In this document: in pieces, positions 16,027 to 24,459 of the stretch
Layout of the letters: each line of letters starts with the position of its first letter
Numbering within the stretch: position 1 is the stretch's first letter
NCBI GenBank assembly: GCA_964581465.1
Contig: CAZOOP010000022.1
Location: 1-57,538 of the forward strand
DNA length: 57,538 nucleotides
Source: WJMB01 sp964581465
GTDB lineage: Bacteria; RBG-13-66-14
Reading direction: 5' to 3'
Program-made: the position numbers and the translations under genes
Notes under the pieces: generated by a model
Seen by the model: only the letters and a program-made list of their open reading frames with translations
The model's database searches: none
Told to the model about the DNA's origin: nothing

Positions 16027-18468
16027 ATGAAGCTGAAACGTAAACTAGGAGTTCTCCTGGTTGTCGCGACAGCCGCCTGCGTCTTCGTCGGTGTTATCGG
16101 CGCCGGCGGGCTGAATGCGCGCAGTCGCGACGGTCACCAGGAGCCGAATTACCCTGTGGATACCTTCGTTCACGATGTTGGGAACTTTGGTAACATCCTA
16201 TACAACAATATGGGATTGGGCGGCAGCACAGCAGGGCTGACTCCCTCCGGTGAATGGCCGCTGGGATCAGACATTTCTTATCTCTACTATGCCCAGCTCT
16301 GGTTCGGTGATGACGAGAAGGTTATCCACGGCGATTACGACGGGATTGAGTGGTATCCTCTTTCTCCGATCTTCAACACCAACCAGGGCACCACCAGGCC
16401 CCTGCCCTCCAGCTTCGGCAGCTATGAAGGCGTCGATTTTTCCTGGATGACGCCCTTCTGGCGCGAGGACCATCCCACCCGTGTCTCGGACCAGGACGGC
16501 CACTGGTACGCCAACGACTCGCAATCCGCCCAGACCTTCGGCATCGATATCATGTCGCAGTCGATGGCCTGGAGCGCCCCCGGTCACGACGAGTGGTTGA
16601 CAGTCCTCTATTTCATTCACTACAACGGATCAGCCGCGCTCAAGCCGAACACCTACATGGCCTTCGCCTATGACATCGACTGCGGCTGGGCCTATGATGA
16701 CATCGTCATGATCGACGGCAACGACCCCGGGATCGACAACTACAATAACGTCACCTGGGCCGAAGGCGGCGACGGCATCCCCGATGAGTACGACTCGATC
16801 AACTATCCCATCGCCGTTAACGGAGACGAAAGCATCCAGCCGTACTACGATCATTTTACCCAGGACAGCGCTCCGCGCCTGATGGGTATTATGGCCAACG
16901 GGGTCGAAACCGCCGGCGAGACCGGCTATGTGGCCGTACGTATCCTGCGAGCGGTGATCAATCCGGGTATCAACAACGGCGATACCCTGAGCGAGCGCGA
17001 GTACATCGTTTCGGCGTCGCACTCCTGGGACATCAACAACGACCCGGCCAACGACGCCTACAAGTACGCCTACATGGTCGACACCGGCACCTTCGAAGAA
17101 ATCACCAACGCTTACGACTGGCGTGTCTGTCCCTCGATCGGTCCGCTGGAGACCATCGACGAGAAGGGCATGCAGCCCGGCGACGTTCTAGAAGTAAGAA
17201 TGAGCTGGCTGGTCGGCGAAGGCTTGAACGGTGTGCGCAAGAACGCCGACCAGGCCATGGCCGACGCCCTGGGCTTCAACGGCGAGTTCGACGACCCCAA
17301 GGCCGGTGAGGAAGTCGATGACTTCATCGTTCTCTCTCCGCCCACCAGCCCGTTGCTGGGTGCGGTGACCGGCGATGGTACCGTAACCCTGCGCTTCGAT
17401 CCCCAGGTGACTCCGGATATCAACTGTGAAACCGAGATGGACATGAGCACCGGTTTCCAGATCGACCTGGAAGGTTACCTGATCTATCGCGCCAGTACCC
17501 TGGATCAGCTCGGCGACGCCGCGGATCTGCGGCCCTGGTTTGCGACCGAAGGCAACGTCCCCGGTGATCTGCCCGAGGGACAGGGTTACAATGTCGGCGG
17601 CGACGAGCCCGTTTATCTGCGGAACCTGCTGGCCCGTTGGGACAAGGACATCAACGACTGGAGCCACTGGGTCGAGGATCCCAACAACCCCAACAACCCG
17701 GACTACCCGCACGTTCCCGGTGATCCCTACTACGCCGACGGCGATGGTAGCACCGCCGACGGCGACCCGGCCTCGCTGCGCGCTCCGGGATTCGAAACCA
17801 ACGACAACGATCAGTACGACGAGTTCACCACCCTGAACAACTGGGACGACATCTTCGCCGATCCCAGCGACGGGGAAGGTTACGCGCCGGGTTCCACGAG
17901 CATCTACGAGTATGTCGACGACGGCAGCCACTACCACGATTACGACAAGTGGCCCGAAGACGATCATGACGTCAGTGCTCCCAGCCGTCCGCGCAACCAC
18001 TTCACCTACTACTACTCGGTGGTCGCCTACGACTACGGCGCCAGCCCGATTTACAACACCAACATCGGCAGCAGACCCCTGCCGGCGCTGGAAGGCGGCG
18101 TGCGCGCCAACTACGTCGAAGTGACCCTGACCTCCGGCGTTCAAGGCGATCTCGAAGATGTTCTCGTGGTACCCAACCCCTACGTCGGCGGCGTCGATTG
18201 GCAGACCCGCTCGGTGACCGGTGTGGTCGAGCGCAAGATGGCCTTCACCAACCTGCCGTCGCGCTGCACCATCCGCATCTACTCCATCGCCGGTGATCTG
18301 GTCGACATCATCGAACACAACGACGCCACCACCGGCACAGCCTGGTGGGACCTCCAGTCGCGTAACAGCATGGAGGTCGCCTCCGGAGTTTACGTCTATC
18401 ACATTGATGCTCCAGGCATCGGCACCAAAATCGGGAAGTTCGCCGTGCTGATGGGAGAACGCATCTAG
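16027..18468 (+). CDS. Large secreted protein with FlgD/T9SS-like C-terminal beta domain
   Basis: An 813-residue exported protein with a signal peptide (about residues 1-28). The central part is acidic, Asn/Asp/Tyr-rich and without enzyme motifs. The last about 95 residues form the FlgD-like or T9SS type A-like module common in FCB-group secreted proteins: VVPNPYVGG, FTNLPSRCTIRIYSIAGDLV, GTAWWDLQSRNSMEVASGVY and a final GKFAVLMGERI. In FCB relatives such tails go with surface proteins encoded beside PorV-like proteins, as here. AGGAGG precedes the ATG. It lies between the TonB receptor and the PorV-like gene on the same strand, so joint function at the cell surface is likely. The precise role is unknown. 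Confidence 0.82.
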   Translation: MKLKRKLGVLLVVATAACVFVGVIGAGGLNARSRDGHQEPNYPVDTFVHDVGNFGNILYNNMGLGGSTAGLTPSGEWPLGSDISYLYYAQLWFGDDEKVIHGDYDGIEWYPLSPIFNTNQGTTRPLPSSFGSYEGVDFSWMTPFWREDHPTRVSDQDGHWYANDSQSAQTFGIDIMSQSMAWSAPGHDEWLTVLYFIHYNGSAALKPNTYMAFAYDIDCGWAYDDIVMIDGNDPGIDNYNNVTWAEGGDGIPDEYDSINYPIAVNGDESIQPYYDHFTQDSAPRLMGIMANGVETAGETGYVAVRILRAVINPGINNGDTLSEREYIVSASHSWDINNDPANDAYKYAYMVDTGTFEEITNAYDWRVCPSIGPLETIDEKGMQPGDVLEVRMSWLVGEGLNGVRKNADQAMADALGFNGEFDDPKAGEEVDDFIVLSPPTSPLLGAVTGDGTVTLRFDPQVTPDINCETEMDMSTGFQIDLEGYLIYRASTLDQLGDAADLRPWFATEGNVPGDLPEGQGYNVGGDEPVYLRNLLARWDKDINDWSHWVEDPNNPNNPDYPHVPGDPYYADGDGSTADGDPASLRAPGFETNDNDQYDEFTTLNNWDDIFADPSDGEGYAPGSTSIYEYVDDGSHYHDYDKWPEDDHDVSAPSRPRNHFTYYYSVVAYDYGASPIYNTNIGSRPLPALEGGVRANYVEVTLTSGVQGDLEDVLVVPNPYVGGVDWQTRSVTGVVERKMAFTNLPSRCTIRIYSIAGDLVDIIEHNDATTGTAWWDLQSRNSMEVASGVYVYHIDAPGIGTKIGKFAVLMGERI

Positions 18469-18475
18469 CTGACCG

Positions 18476-18495
18476 GGGGGGTCCCCCGACCCCCC
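18476..18495 (+). terminator. Intra-operon G/C-run hairpin
   Basis: GGGGGGTC (18476-18483) pairs with GACCCCCC (18488-18495) around a CCCC loop. No T-tract follows. It lies between two co-directional genes 80 bases apart and may attenuate or stabilise the message. Confidence 0.5.
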
Positions 18496-18549
18496 TGGAG
18501 CCAAACCTTCAGCTCGAACGACCTTTCATGAGAAGGGGGCTAGAAAACG

Positions 18550-19557
18550 ATGAAGTATAAAACCCTGACACTTCTCCTGGTGCTGGTGTTGCTCATCCCG
18601 GCCGTCGCTCAGGAGAAAACGGGTACTGCGACCGCGCAGTTCCTCAAGATTGGAGTCGGCCCCAGAATGCTGGGTATGGCCGGCGCCGTCGTGGCCTCGG
18701 GTTTCGCCGACGCCTCCATGGCGTTCTGGAATCCCGCCTCGATCGCACGTATACCCGGTGGTGATGTCTTCTTCGAAGACAACGAATGGATCGCCGACAC
18801 CCGGATGATGTCCGGTGCCGCCGCCTATACCTTCAAAGGCATCGGCACCTTCGGACTGACCTTCAACTACCTGGATTATGGTGAGATGACCCGCACCACC
18901 CAGGATGATCAGACCGGTGATCTCGGCACCTTCACCGCTTCCGATATGGCCGCCGGCCTCGCCTACGGTCTCAACCTCACCGACCGTTTCTCAGTGGGAC
19001 TCCGTGGTCAGTGGATCCATATGGATATCGACGGCTACACCGCCGACGGTTGGAGTTTCGACGTCGGAACGGTCTACAACACCGGCTTCCAGAGCCTGCG
19101 TATCGGCATGGCCCTGCAGCACTTCGGTGGCGACATGGCCTTCGACGGCACCTACGGTGAGCTGCGTCGCGACAAGAGCGGCTACAACGATACCGAGTTC
19201 AAGGAAAGTGTCATTCCGATGACCTTCCGTCTCGGTGTGGCCTACGACCTGCTCGAGGGCGACGACCACTTCATGACCGTCGGTCTGGACGCCATCCACC
19301 CTAACGACGCCGAGGAGCGTGTCAACGTCGGTCTCGAGTACAAGCTCTACCGGCTGGCCGCCATCCGCGTCGGTTACTGCGTCAACTACGACTTCTTCGC
19401 CGGTGACCAGGACGAGGACACCTTCGCTCCCGGTCTCAACGCCGGTGTCGGCTTCAACATTCCGGTCAGCGGGATGAACATCAAGGCCGACGCGGCCTAC
19501 GCCGATATGGGACGCCTGGGCTACTCCCTGCGCTTCTCCCTGGGCTTCGGATTCTAG
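18550..19557 (+). CDS. PorV/PorQ-family outer-membrane protein
   Basis: A 335-residue beta-barrel protein of the PorV/PorQ type. The signal peptide is residues 1-20 (ends PAVAQ). The family signature follows at once: AQFLKIGVGPRMLGMAGAVVASGFADASMAFWNPASIARI, then alternating strands of outer-membrane type ending in Phe (YSLRFSLGFGF). In Bacteroidetes PorV is the outer-membrane shuttle of type IX secretion. In other FCB lineages homologues occur without a full T9SS and their role is open. No other T9SS gene is in the window. AGAAGGGGG lies upstream of the ATG. It is the last gene of the receptor block and is followed by a strong terminator. Confidence 0.88.
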   Translation: MKYKTLTLLLVLVLLIPAVAQEKTGTATAQFLKIGVGPRMLGMAGAVVASGFADASMAFWNPASIARIPGGDVFFEDNEWIADTRMMSGAAAYTFKGIGTFGLTFNYLDYGEMTRTTQDDQTGDLGTFTASDMAAGLAYGLNLTDRFSVGLRGQWIHMDIDGYTADGWSFDVGTVYNTGFQSLRIGMALQHFGGDMAFDGTYGELRRDKSGYNDTEFKESVIPMTFRLGVAYDLLEGDDHFMTVGLDAIHPNDAEERVNVGLEYKLYRLAAIRVGYCVNYDFFAGDQDEDTFAPGLNAGVGFNIPVSGMNIKADAAYADMGRLGYSLRFSLGFGF

Positions 19558-19595
19558 AGGCCCGCCGAACGTAGTTGAGCTATAAGAATTGTCAA

Positions 19596-19625
19596 CAAGA
19601 AGGGGGCCTCAAGGTCCCCTTCTTG
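19596..19625 (+). terminator. Terminator of the receptor/PorV block
   Basis: CAAGAAGGGGGCC (19596-19608) and GGTCCCCTTCTTG (19613-19625) form a 13-bp stem with one G-U pair and a TCAA loop, 39 bases past the PorV-like stop. The stem base is A/T-rich. Confidence 0.8.
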
Positions 19626-19993
19626 CATGTCGCAATCATGACCAAGTTGATACTGTTAGAGTAACTATAAATATTGGCTAGCATTAGCATGCCAGGTTTG
19701 GTGACGTCGGACGGCGGTATTGCCCAGCCCAATGGTTCACAAACGCCTGTGGTGCCCTAGTGTTGGTGATACTGCGTCAATTTAGCAAAGGGTGGAACCA
19801 TAATAGAGCGATTGGTCCCGAAGCGGTGCGTTTCAATGGTTGACACCGGGGCTCTTATTGGCTAAACTGCTTTACCTAGGTTGTTTATCACTCGGGATTT
19901 GGGGAGGTCGCCCGAGGAACAGCTTCTCCAAACCGAGGTTAAACCCTACGGTAAGCGGTTGAATAACCGCGCGCCGAGACGTTGGAGTGCATA
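19626..19993. other. Intergenic leader and promoter region before the GWxTD gene
   Basis: About 370 bases. A copy of the motif TATTGGCTAGCATTAG is at 19671-19686 and the likely promoter at 19840-19868. The transcribed leader holds a GCGGTT/AACCGC hairpin at about 19956-19971 and a CTCGGG/CCCGAG pairing at about 19892-19917. No gene is visible. Confidence 0.55.
19840..19868 (+). promoter_or_regulatory. Sigma-70-type promoter of the GWxTD-exbBD transcription unit
   Basis: A perfect -35 TTGACA (19840-19845), a 17-base spacer and a -10 TAAACT (19863-19868). The -10 is preceded by TTATTGGC, the same context as at 13097-13124. It would drive the GWxTD, exbB and two exbD genes. Confidence 0.7.
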
Positions 19994-21583
19994 ATGAATA
20001 CAAGAGTCCTATTCGCTTTGGGCTGCCTGACGCTGGTGGTGCCTGTAGCGGCACAGTTCGGCCCGGCCGAATCCACCGGCGGGCTTGAGTTCACCGTGGA
20101 CACCGCCCAGTTCATGGGCGAGGAAAACACCCTGGTCGAGCTCTACTACCAGGTCCCCAACTCCGAACTGCTGTTCCAGGCCAACGATGAGGAAACCGGC
20201 CCCTGGTGGGCGACCTACGTGGTTCGCCTGGAGCTGCTCAATGACCGTGGTCAGGTTATCTATCGAAAAAGCTGGTCCAACGACGTCCAGGCGGTCAGCA
20301 AGCGACAGGCCGAGGCGACGGAATCCTACAGCCTGGATACCAGCGGTTTCGAGATTGAGCCCGGTCTCTACGAAGCCCGGGTGACCATCGGCGATCCCAA
20401 CTCCGAGGCCAAACAGACCGGCGAGGTTTTGCTGCCCCTGGAGGTCGAATCATTCGTCACTCCGGATATCAGTCTGCTGCAGATGGCCTCCAATGCGCGG
20501 ACGATCGATGAGGCGGCCTTGACCACCCGGCCCATCGTCGAGCCCGGGATATATTACGGCGCCGGATCAAACACCGCCGCTCCCGAGATCGGCGAAGACG
20601 GCTTCCTCGGCGATGACAGCTTCATCAAGCTCGGTTTCTTCGTCGCGCCCCGACCGGACCGCAGTCTGAACAATCAATCAGTAACCATGCTATTCGTATA
20701 CGGCGAGGCCTATACCCTTTTGGGTGATTATGAGCTGGGTTATGAGGTCTATAACGCCCCGGGCGCCCTTGTCTCTTCTGAGACGAAAACGGTTAGCACC
20801 ACCGGTTTCGATGGCCTGATGCTGGCCCTGGATGTTTCCGACTGGGAGAAGAGCGCTTACGAATTGGAGCTGTACCTGGCCGACAGCAGCGGAGCCGAGT
20901 TGGCCCGCCGCACCCTGAGTTTCGATATCGGCGGCGCCGAAGCGTCCGCAGAACCTATTGAAGTGGCCTCGACCGGCGAGGTGATGACCGATACCGAACT
21001 CGCCCAGACTTTGCGGGAAATCGCTTTTATCGCCACCGAGCGCGAATTGGGAGATCTGGCCTCGGCTCCACCGGACAAGCGTTGGTTGCTCGTTGAGCGA
21101 TTCTGGGAGAAGCGCGATCCCGACCCGAACACCCCGGTCAACGAAGTCAAGATCGAGTATTACAACCGCCTGGCCTACGTGCGAAACCACTTCGCCACCG
21201 GCTACGGCGACGGTTTGGACACTGATCGTGGAAGAATCTACATGATCTTCGGGTCACCCGACGAAACCACCGAGAACCCGATGGGTAGCGGTATGCTGGT
21301 CGAAAACCCCACCGAAAGCGGTATCGGCGAGCTGGAAAGCGGTTTGAACATCACCGGCACAAAAGGCGTAAATACGGCTGGTGTCGGTGGTGAGTCCATG
21401 GATACCGAAGATCAGATTTCCGGCGAGTTCATGTCCAACCTGATGGATCTGGAGAAAGCCCACCTGTTGTGGGTTTACTATCGAGCCGGCGGCGAAGGCA
21501 ACATTATGAAGTTTTTGTTCCAGGATCGCACCGGCTACGGTGATTACGACATCATTTGGTCTACGGAGCGGGGTCAGTACTAG
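19994..21583 (+). CDS. GWxTD-family exported protein
   Basis: A 529-residue exported protein with a signal peptide (MNTRVLFALGCLTLVVPVAA). The N-terminal two-thirds are beta-rich and unassigned. The C-terminal third is the GWxTD domain found in FCB and related candidate phyla: LLVERFWEKRDPDPNTPVNE, YYNRLAYVRNHF, then DTDRGRIYMIFGSPDE and a closing LLWVYYRAGGEGNIMKFLF. The name-giving motif reads GLDTD here (residues 407-411), so Trp is replaced by Leu. The usual single TTG-initiated extension (19982) is less likely than the ATG at 19994, which has GGAG 6 bases upstream. It is the first gene of a unit continuing into exbB and exbD, 53 bases apart. The function of the domain is unknown; the setting points to the cell envelope. 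Confidence 0.85.
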   Translation: MNTRVLFALGCLTLVVPVAAQFGPAESTGGLEFTVDTAQFMGEENTLVELYYQVPNSELLFQANDEETGPWWATYVVRLELLNDRGQVIYRKSWSNDVQAVSKRQAEATESYSLDTSGFEIEPGLYEARVTIGDPNSEAKQTGEVLLPLEVESFVTPDISLLQMASNARTIDEAALTTRPIVEPGIYYGAGSNTAAPEIGEDGFLGDDSFIKLGFFVAPRPDRSLNNQSVTMLFVYGEAYTLLGDYELGYEVYNAPGALVSSETKTVSTTGFDGLMLALDVSDWEKSAYELELYLADSSGAELARRTLSFDIGGAEASAEPIEVASTGEVMTDTELAQTLREIAFIATERELGDLASAPPDKRWLLVERFWEKRDPDPNTPVNEVKIEYYNRLAYVRNHFATGYGDGLDTDRGRIYMIFGSPDETTENPMGSGMLVENPTESGIGELESGLNITGTKGVNTAGVGGESMDTEDQISGEFMSNLMDLEKAHLLWVYYRAGGEGNIMKFLFQDRTGYGDYDIIWSTERGQY

Positions 21584-21636
21584 AAGGTTTCGCTCCATCC
21601 ACAATTAGCTTAGCTAAGCCCGGGAGGATTGCTTAC

Positions 21637-22470
21637 ATGGCGAAAGCTAAACTGCTGAAACTGATCGCTTTGGTCGCGATCGGCCTGTTCCTGGTGGCAC
21701 CGGTGGGTATGGCGCTGGCCCAGGAAGAGGAAGCCGCCGAGGGCGCCGAGGCTGAAGCCGAAGGTGCTGAGGGTGCCGAAGACACCGAGGCTGCCGAGGA
21801 CGCCGAAGAGGCCGCCCCCGAGGAACTTCCCGTCGAGGAGGCCGAGGGTGAGGCCGGTAGCGTACAGGACTACTTCGCCAAGGGCGGACCGGTCATGTAC
21901 CCGCTGCTGCTGACCAGCGTTCTGGCCGGCGCTTACATCATCGAGCGCCTGTTCACCTACCAGTTCGCCAAGATCAACGCCCGTAAGTTCACCGACGAGG
22001 TCGTCTCCTTGGTCAAGGCGGGCAAGCGCACCGAGGCCATCGAGAAGTGCAAGGAATACCGCGGCCCCATCGCCGCCGTGTTCCGTGCGGTGCTGCAGCG
22101 CGCCGACCGCGGCGTGGCGGCGGCCGAGAAGACGGCGACCAACGCCGGGGCGGTCGAGCTGGCCTTCCTGGAGCGCGGGCTGATCGTTCTGGCGTCGGTT
22201 TCCACCATCGCACCGATCCTGGGCTTCCTGGGTACGGTTACCGGTATGATCCGCGCCTTCGAGGGTATCGCCCGCGCCGGCGAGGTTAAGCCAACCGTCG
22301 TGGCCTCCGGTATCTCCGAGGCGTTGATCACCACCGCCACGGGTCTGGCCATCGCCTTCCCGGTCTTGATTATGTACAACTACTTCACCAGCCGCATCGA
22401 TCGCTTCGTGCTCGAGATGGAGGAAAGCACCACCGAGCTCATCGACGCCATCGAGGACACCCAGGCTTAA
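21637..22470 (+). CDS. exbB: ExbB/TolQ/MotA-family proton channel protein
   Basis: A 277-residue inner-membrane protein, the five-fold channel part of the ExbB-ExbD motor that powers TonB or Tol-Pal. The first about 27 residues look like a cleavable signal (ending GMALAQ). An acidic Ala-Glu-rich linker (residues about 28-75) faces the periplasm. Three helices follow: YPLLLTSVLAGAYIIERLF, FLERGLIVLASVSTIAPILGFLGTVTGMIRAF (with the conserved Thr and Gly residues of the channel) and ALITTATGLAIAFPVLIMYNYF. The signal-plus-acidic extension is typical of FCB-type ExbB. The start is the ATG at 21637 with GGGAGG upstream; the longer frame from 21556 overlaps the previous gene. Two exbD genes follow at once. 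Confidence 0.93.
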   Translation: MAKAKLLKLIALVAIGLFLVAPVGMALAQEEEAAEGAEAEAEGAEGAEDTEAAEDAEEAAPEELPVEEAEGEAGSVQDYFAKGGPVMYPLLLTSVLAGAYIIERLFTYQFAKINARKFTDEVVSLVKAGKRTEAIEKCKEYRGPIAAVFRAVLQRADRGVAAAEKTATNAGAVELAFLERGLIVLASVSTIAPILGFLGTVTGMIRAFEGIARAGEVKPTVVASGISEALITTATGLAIAFPVLIMYNYFTSRIDRFVLEMEESTTELIDAIEDTQA

Positions 22471-22492
22471 CACCCAAACGACGAGGGACGCC

Positions 22493-22903
22493 ATGGCTTT
22501 TAAACGAAAAAGCAGAGTCGCCGCGGAGATCCCGTCGTCGTCTATGTCGGATATCGCCTTCCTGCTGCTGGTCTTCTTCATGACCACCACCATCTTCAAC
22601 GTGGAGAAGGGCATCCGGGTGCAGTTGCCCGGCAAGGGAGAGCCCACCCAGATCAAGGCCGACAACGTGGTCACGGTTCGGGTGCGGCAGGACGGCTCCA
22701 TCTACCTCGACGCCAAACAGAACCCGATGGAGATTCCCAGCTTGGGCCAACTCAAGGACGAGCTGGAGAAACGCCTGGCCGCCAACGAGAAGCTGGCCGT
22801 CATCTTCGAGGTTCACCCCGAGGCCAGCTACGACAAGATGATCGACGTCTTCGACGAGATCAAGCGCGCCAACATCGTGCGTTTGGCGTTGAAAATACGA
22901 TAG
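22493..22903 (+). CDS. exbD: ExbD/TolR-family protein, first copy
   Basis: A 136-residue single-span protein of the ExbD/TolR family. The helix begins with the conserved acidic residue that carries protons: Asp20 in SSSMSDIAFLLLVFFMTTTIF. A periplasmic domain (about residues 45-136) follows. It starts 22 bases after exbB. A close but distinct paralogue follows 13 bases later; both share the N-terminal EIPSSSMSDIAFLLL sequence. Mixed ExbD pairs are known from FCB bacteria. Confidence 0.93.
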   Translation: MAFKRKSRVAAEIPSSSMSDIAFLLLVFFMTTTIFNVEKGIRVQLPGKGEPTQIKADNVVTVRVRQDGSIYLDAKQNPMEIPSLGQLKDELEKRLAANEKLAVIFEVHPEASYDKMIDVFDEIKRANIVRLALKIR

Positions 22904-22916
22904 GAAGGGGGGACGG

Positions 22917-23330
22917 ATGCAACTGAAAAAGAAGAACAAGGGAAAACCCGAGATTCCGTCGTCCTCGATGTCCGATATCGCCTTTCTGCTCTTGATCTTC
23001 TTCATGACCACCACCGTGTTCAACGTCGACCGCGGGCCGCAGATCCAACTGCCCCAGGCCGAAAAGGTGGAGAAGACCAAGCGCAAGGACACCATGTCGG
23101 TTTATGTGGACGCCAACGGCAACGTCAACATCGACGGTCGCTACATCGCTCTGGAGATCCTGCCGGAGATCATGACCGAAGAGGTCGCCGCCAACCCCAA
23201 CATAACCGTGGTGTTCAAGGCCGATAAAAACGCCGAGTACGGACGACTGATGGAGGTCTTCCAACGGCTCCAGGAGGCCCAGGCCTACAAGATCTCGCTC
23301 TCCACCGAGTTGGAAAGCGGCGGACTGTAA
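22917..23330 (+). CDS. exbD: ExbD/TolR-family protein, second copy
   Basis: A 137-residue paralogue of the preceding gene: Asp20 in SSSMSDIAFLLLIFFMTTTVF, then a periplasmic domain differing much more from the first copy (VDANGNVNIDGRYIALEILP) than the membrane part does. This pattern suggests the helix is held by ExbB contact, while the periplasmic domains have specialised, perhaps for different TonB-like partners. A GGAAGGGGGG ribosome site lies just upstream. It is the last gene before a structured 306-base gap that separates it from tonB. Confidence 0.92.
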   Translation: MQLKKKNKGKPEIPSSSMSDIAFLLLIFFMTTTVFNVDRGPQIQLPQAEKVEKTKRKDTMSVYVDANGNVNIDGRYIALEILPEIMTEEVAANPNITVVFKADKNAEYGRLMEVFQRLQEAQAYKISLSTELESGGL

Positions 23331-23344
23331 GCCCGGGTTGCAAC

Positions 23345-23591
23345 AAAAAACCCTCCGGAAGCGTATATAGTCAGGAGGGACCGAGGTTCGGGTAGCGGCT
23401 AAAGCTAACTTACTGGCTTTACGGATAGAGTCGGCGGTGTGATTAAACGACTCGCTCGATCCCTATCCGTCGGAGCTTGCCAATCCGTCGGATTAACGGG
23501 TACCCGGTCGAACAACTCCGATGTGATGGATACTCGACCGAGCCTCTACCGCTCGGCCACAGCTGAATCGGTAACCCTTCTCGGTCCCTCC
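23345..23591. ncRNA. Candidate structured RNA or leader between exbD and tonB
   Basis: A closing 12-bp helix, GGAGGGACCGAG (23374-23385) with CTCGGTCCCTCC (23580-23591), encloses about 194 bases holding five further helices. These are TAAAGC/GCTTTA (23400-23405, 23416-23421), ACGGATA/TATCCGT (23421-23427, 23464-23470) with inner GAGTCG/CGACTC (23428-23433, 23448-23453), AATCC/GGATT (23482-23494), CGGTCGA/TCGACCG (23505-23511, 23534-23540) and CCGAGC/GCTCGG (23538-23543, 23551-23556). Strand is undecided. On plus, TATATA at 23364-23369 could start a tonB leader right at the closing helix. On minus, CCCTCC can instead pair with GGAGGG followed by TTTTTT (23356-23345), a terminator competing with the closing helix. 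It matches no RNA family I know. Confidence 0.6.
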
Positions 23592-23637
23592 AGCAGACAC
23601 GCCACCCGGGAGACATTCAAGGAGCCAGGGAGGAACA

Positions 23638-24309
23638 ATGCCCGAAGAGACCAAAGATACCAGCGTACCCAAGGCCGGCAAGGGAGCCCTGTTCCGTCAG
23701 GGAATCCTGTTCAGTGTACTGGTTCACCAGTTCATCGTCCTGGCCCTCTCGAACTTCTCCGAGCCCATTGATCCCTTCGTGCTGCGCAAGGATGTTCAGG
23801 AGCTCGAGAACATCGAGGTCTACAAGCCACCCTCGAAGACCATCCAGATCCCCGAGGTCAAGCCGCCGGCCCAGATGGTGCAGACGGCCCCGGAGGTCAG
23901 CGAGTCCGAGGAGGCCGCCGAGACCATCGACCTGCCCAAGACCGAGTACGTACCCCTGGAGACCGACGGGGGTGATTTCGAGTCGATGGGCCTGCTGGGC
24001 GGTGAAGAAGAAACCGAATCCGACGTTAGCCAGGAACCGCAGATCATCGGCAGCATTCCCAAGCCCTCCTATCCGGAGGCCGCCCGTGACGCCGGCTGGC
24101 AGGGCGAATGCCGCGTCGGTATCTACGTCTCCGACACCGGCGATATCCTGCGTGTACGCGTCCTCAACACCAGTGGACGCAACGACGCCGACCAAGCCGC
24201 CCTGGCCGCGGCGCGGACCACGTCCTGGGAGCCGGCGATGAAGTCCGGTCGACCCATCGCCGCCGAGGTCGCCGTCACCTTCGAGTTCAAGCTCAACGTC
24301 GCTCAGTAA
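23638..24309 (+). CDS. tonB: TonB energy-transduction protein
   Basis: A 223-residue TonB. The single membrane helix (about residues 19-37) carries the Ser-x3-His pattern that couples TonB to ExbB/ExbD: Ser26 and His30 in FSVLVHQF. A Pro/Glu-rich periplasmic spacer follows (about 45-145, with PPSKTIQIPEVKPPAQ). The C-terminal domain has the family's PSYPEAARDAGWQGECRVGIYVSDTGDI and ends in FEFKLNVAQ. It should contact the TonB box of receptors such as the one at 13229-15940. GGGAGG lies 4 bases before the ATG. It is separated from exbD by the structured segment, so its expression may be set independently. A strong terminator follows. Confidence 0.9.
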   Translation: MPEETKDTSVPKAGKGALFRQGILFSVLVHQFIVLALSNFSEPIDPFVLRKDVQELENIEVYKPPSKTIQIPEVKPPAQMVQTAPEVSESEEAAETIDLPKTEYVPLETDGGDFESMGLLGGEEETESDVSQEPQIIGSIPKPSYPEAARDAGWQGECRVGIYVSDTGDILRVRVLNTSGRNDADQAALAAARTTSWEPAMKSGRPIAAEVAVTFEFKLNVAQ

Positions 24310-24331
24310 GCGAACTTGTAAGGCAGTCTTG

Positions 24332-24357
24332 GTAACGGCCCCCACGGGGGCCGTTAC
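24332..24357 (+). terminator. Terminator of tonB
   Basis: GTAACGGCCCCC (24332-24343) and GGGGGCCGTTAC (24346-24357) form a perfect stem, 22 bases past the tonB stop. No long T-tract follows, but the stem is very stable. Confidence 0.75.
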
Positions 24358-24450
24358 TGCTGGAAACGCCACGCCCTTGCCAGCTCCCTTGGTCGACGAT
24401 GCCGTGTTGAGCCGTCCCCGACCTATTGAACGGTCTTAAACGCCGCACTC

Positions 24451-24459
24451 TGTTATAAT
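24451..24459 (+). promoter_or_regulatory. Extended -10 promoter of clpP
   Basis: TGTTATAAT combines a TGn extension with a perfect TATAAT (24454-24459). The context shares 15 of 16 bases with the promoter region of the M20 peptidase gene (7180-7188). A TTGAAC lies upstream, but its spacing to the -10 is too long. Confidence 0.7.

Noticed and set aside
23366..23384. Resemblance of AGTCAGGAGGGACC to the cobalamin riboswitch box
   Set aside because: Other conserved blocks of that riboswitch (such as GCCACTG and CCCGCAACTG) are absent, and the box is at the wrong end.
23520..23580. tRNA-Ser/Leu-like D-arm (GTGGCCGAGCGGTAGAGGC) on the minus strand
   Set aside because: No matching acceptor stem, anticodon arm or T-arm could be paired around it. 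It fits better as one helix of the larger structured segment.
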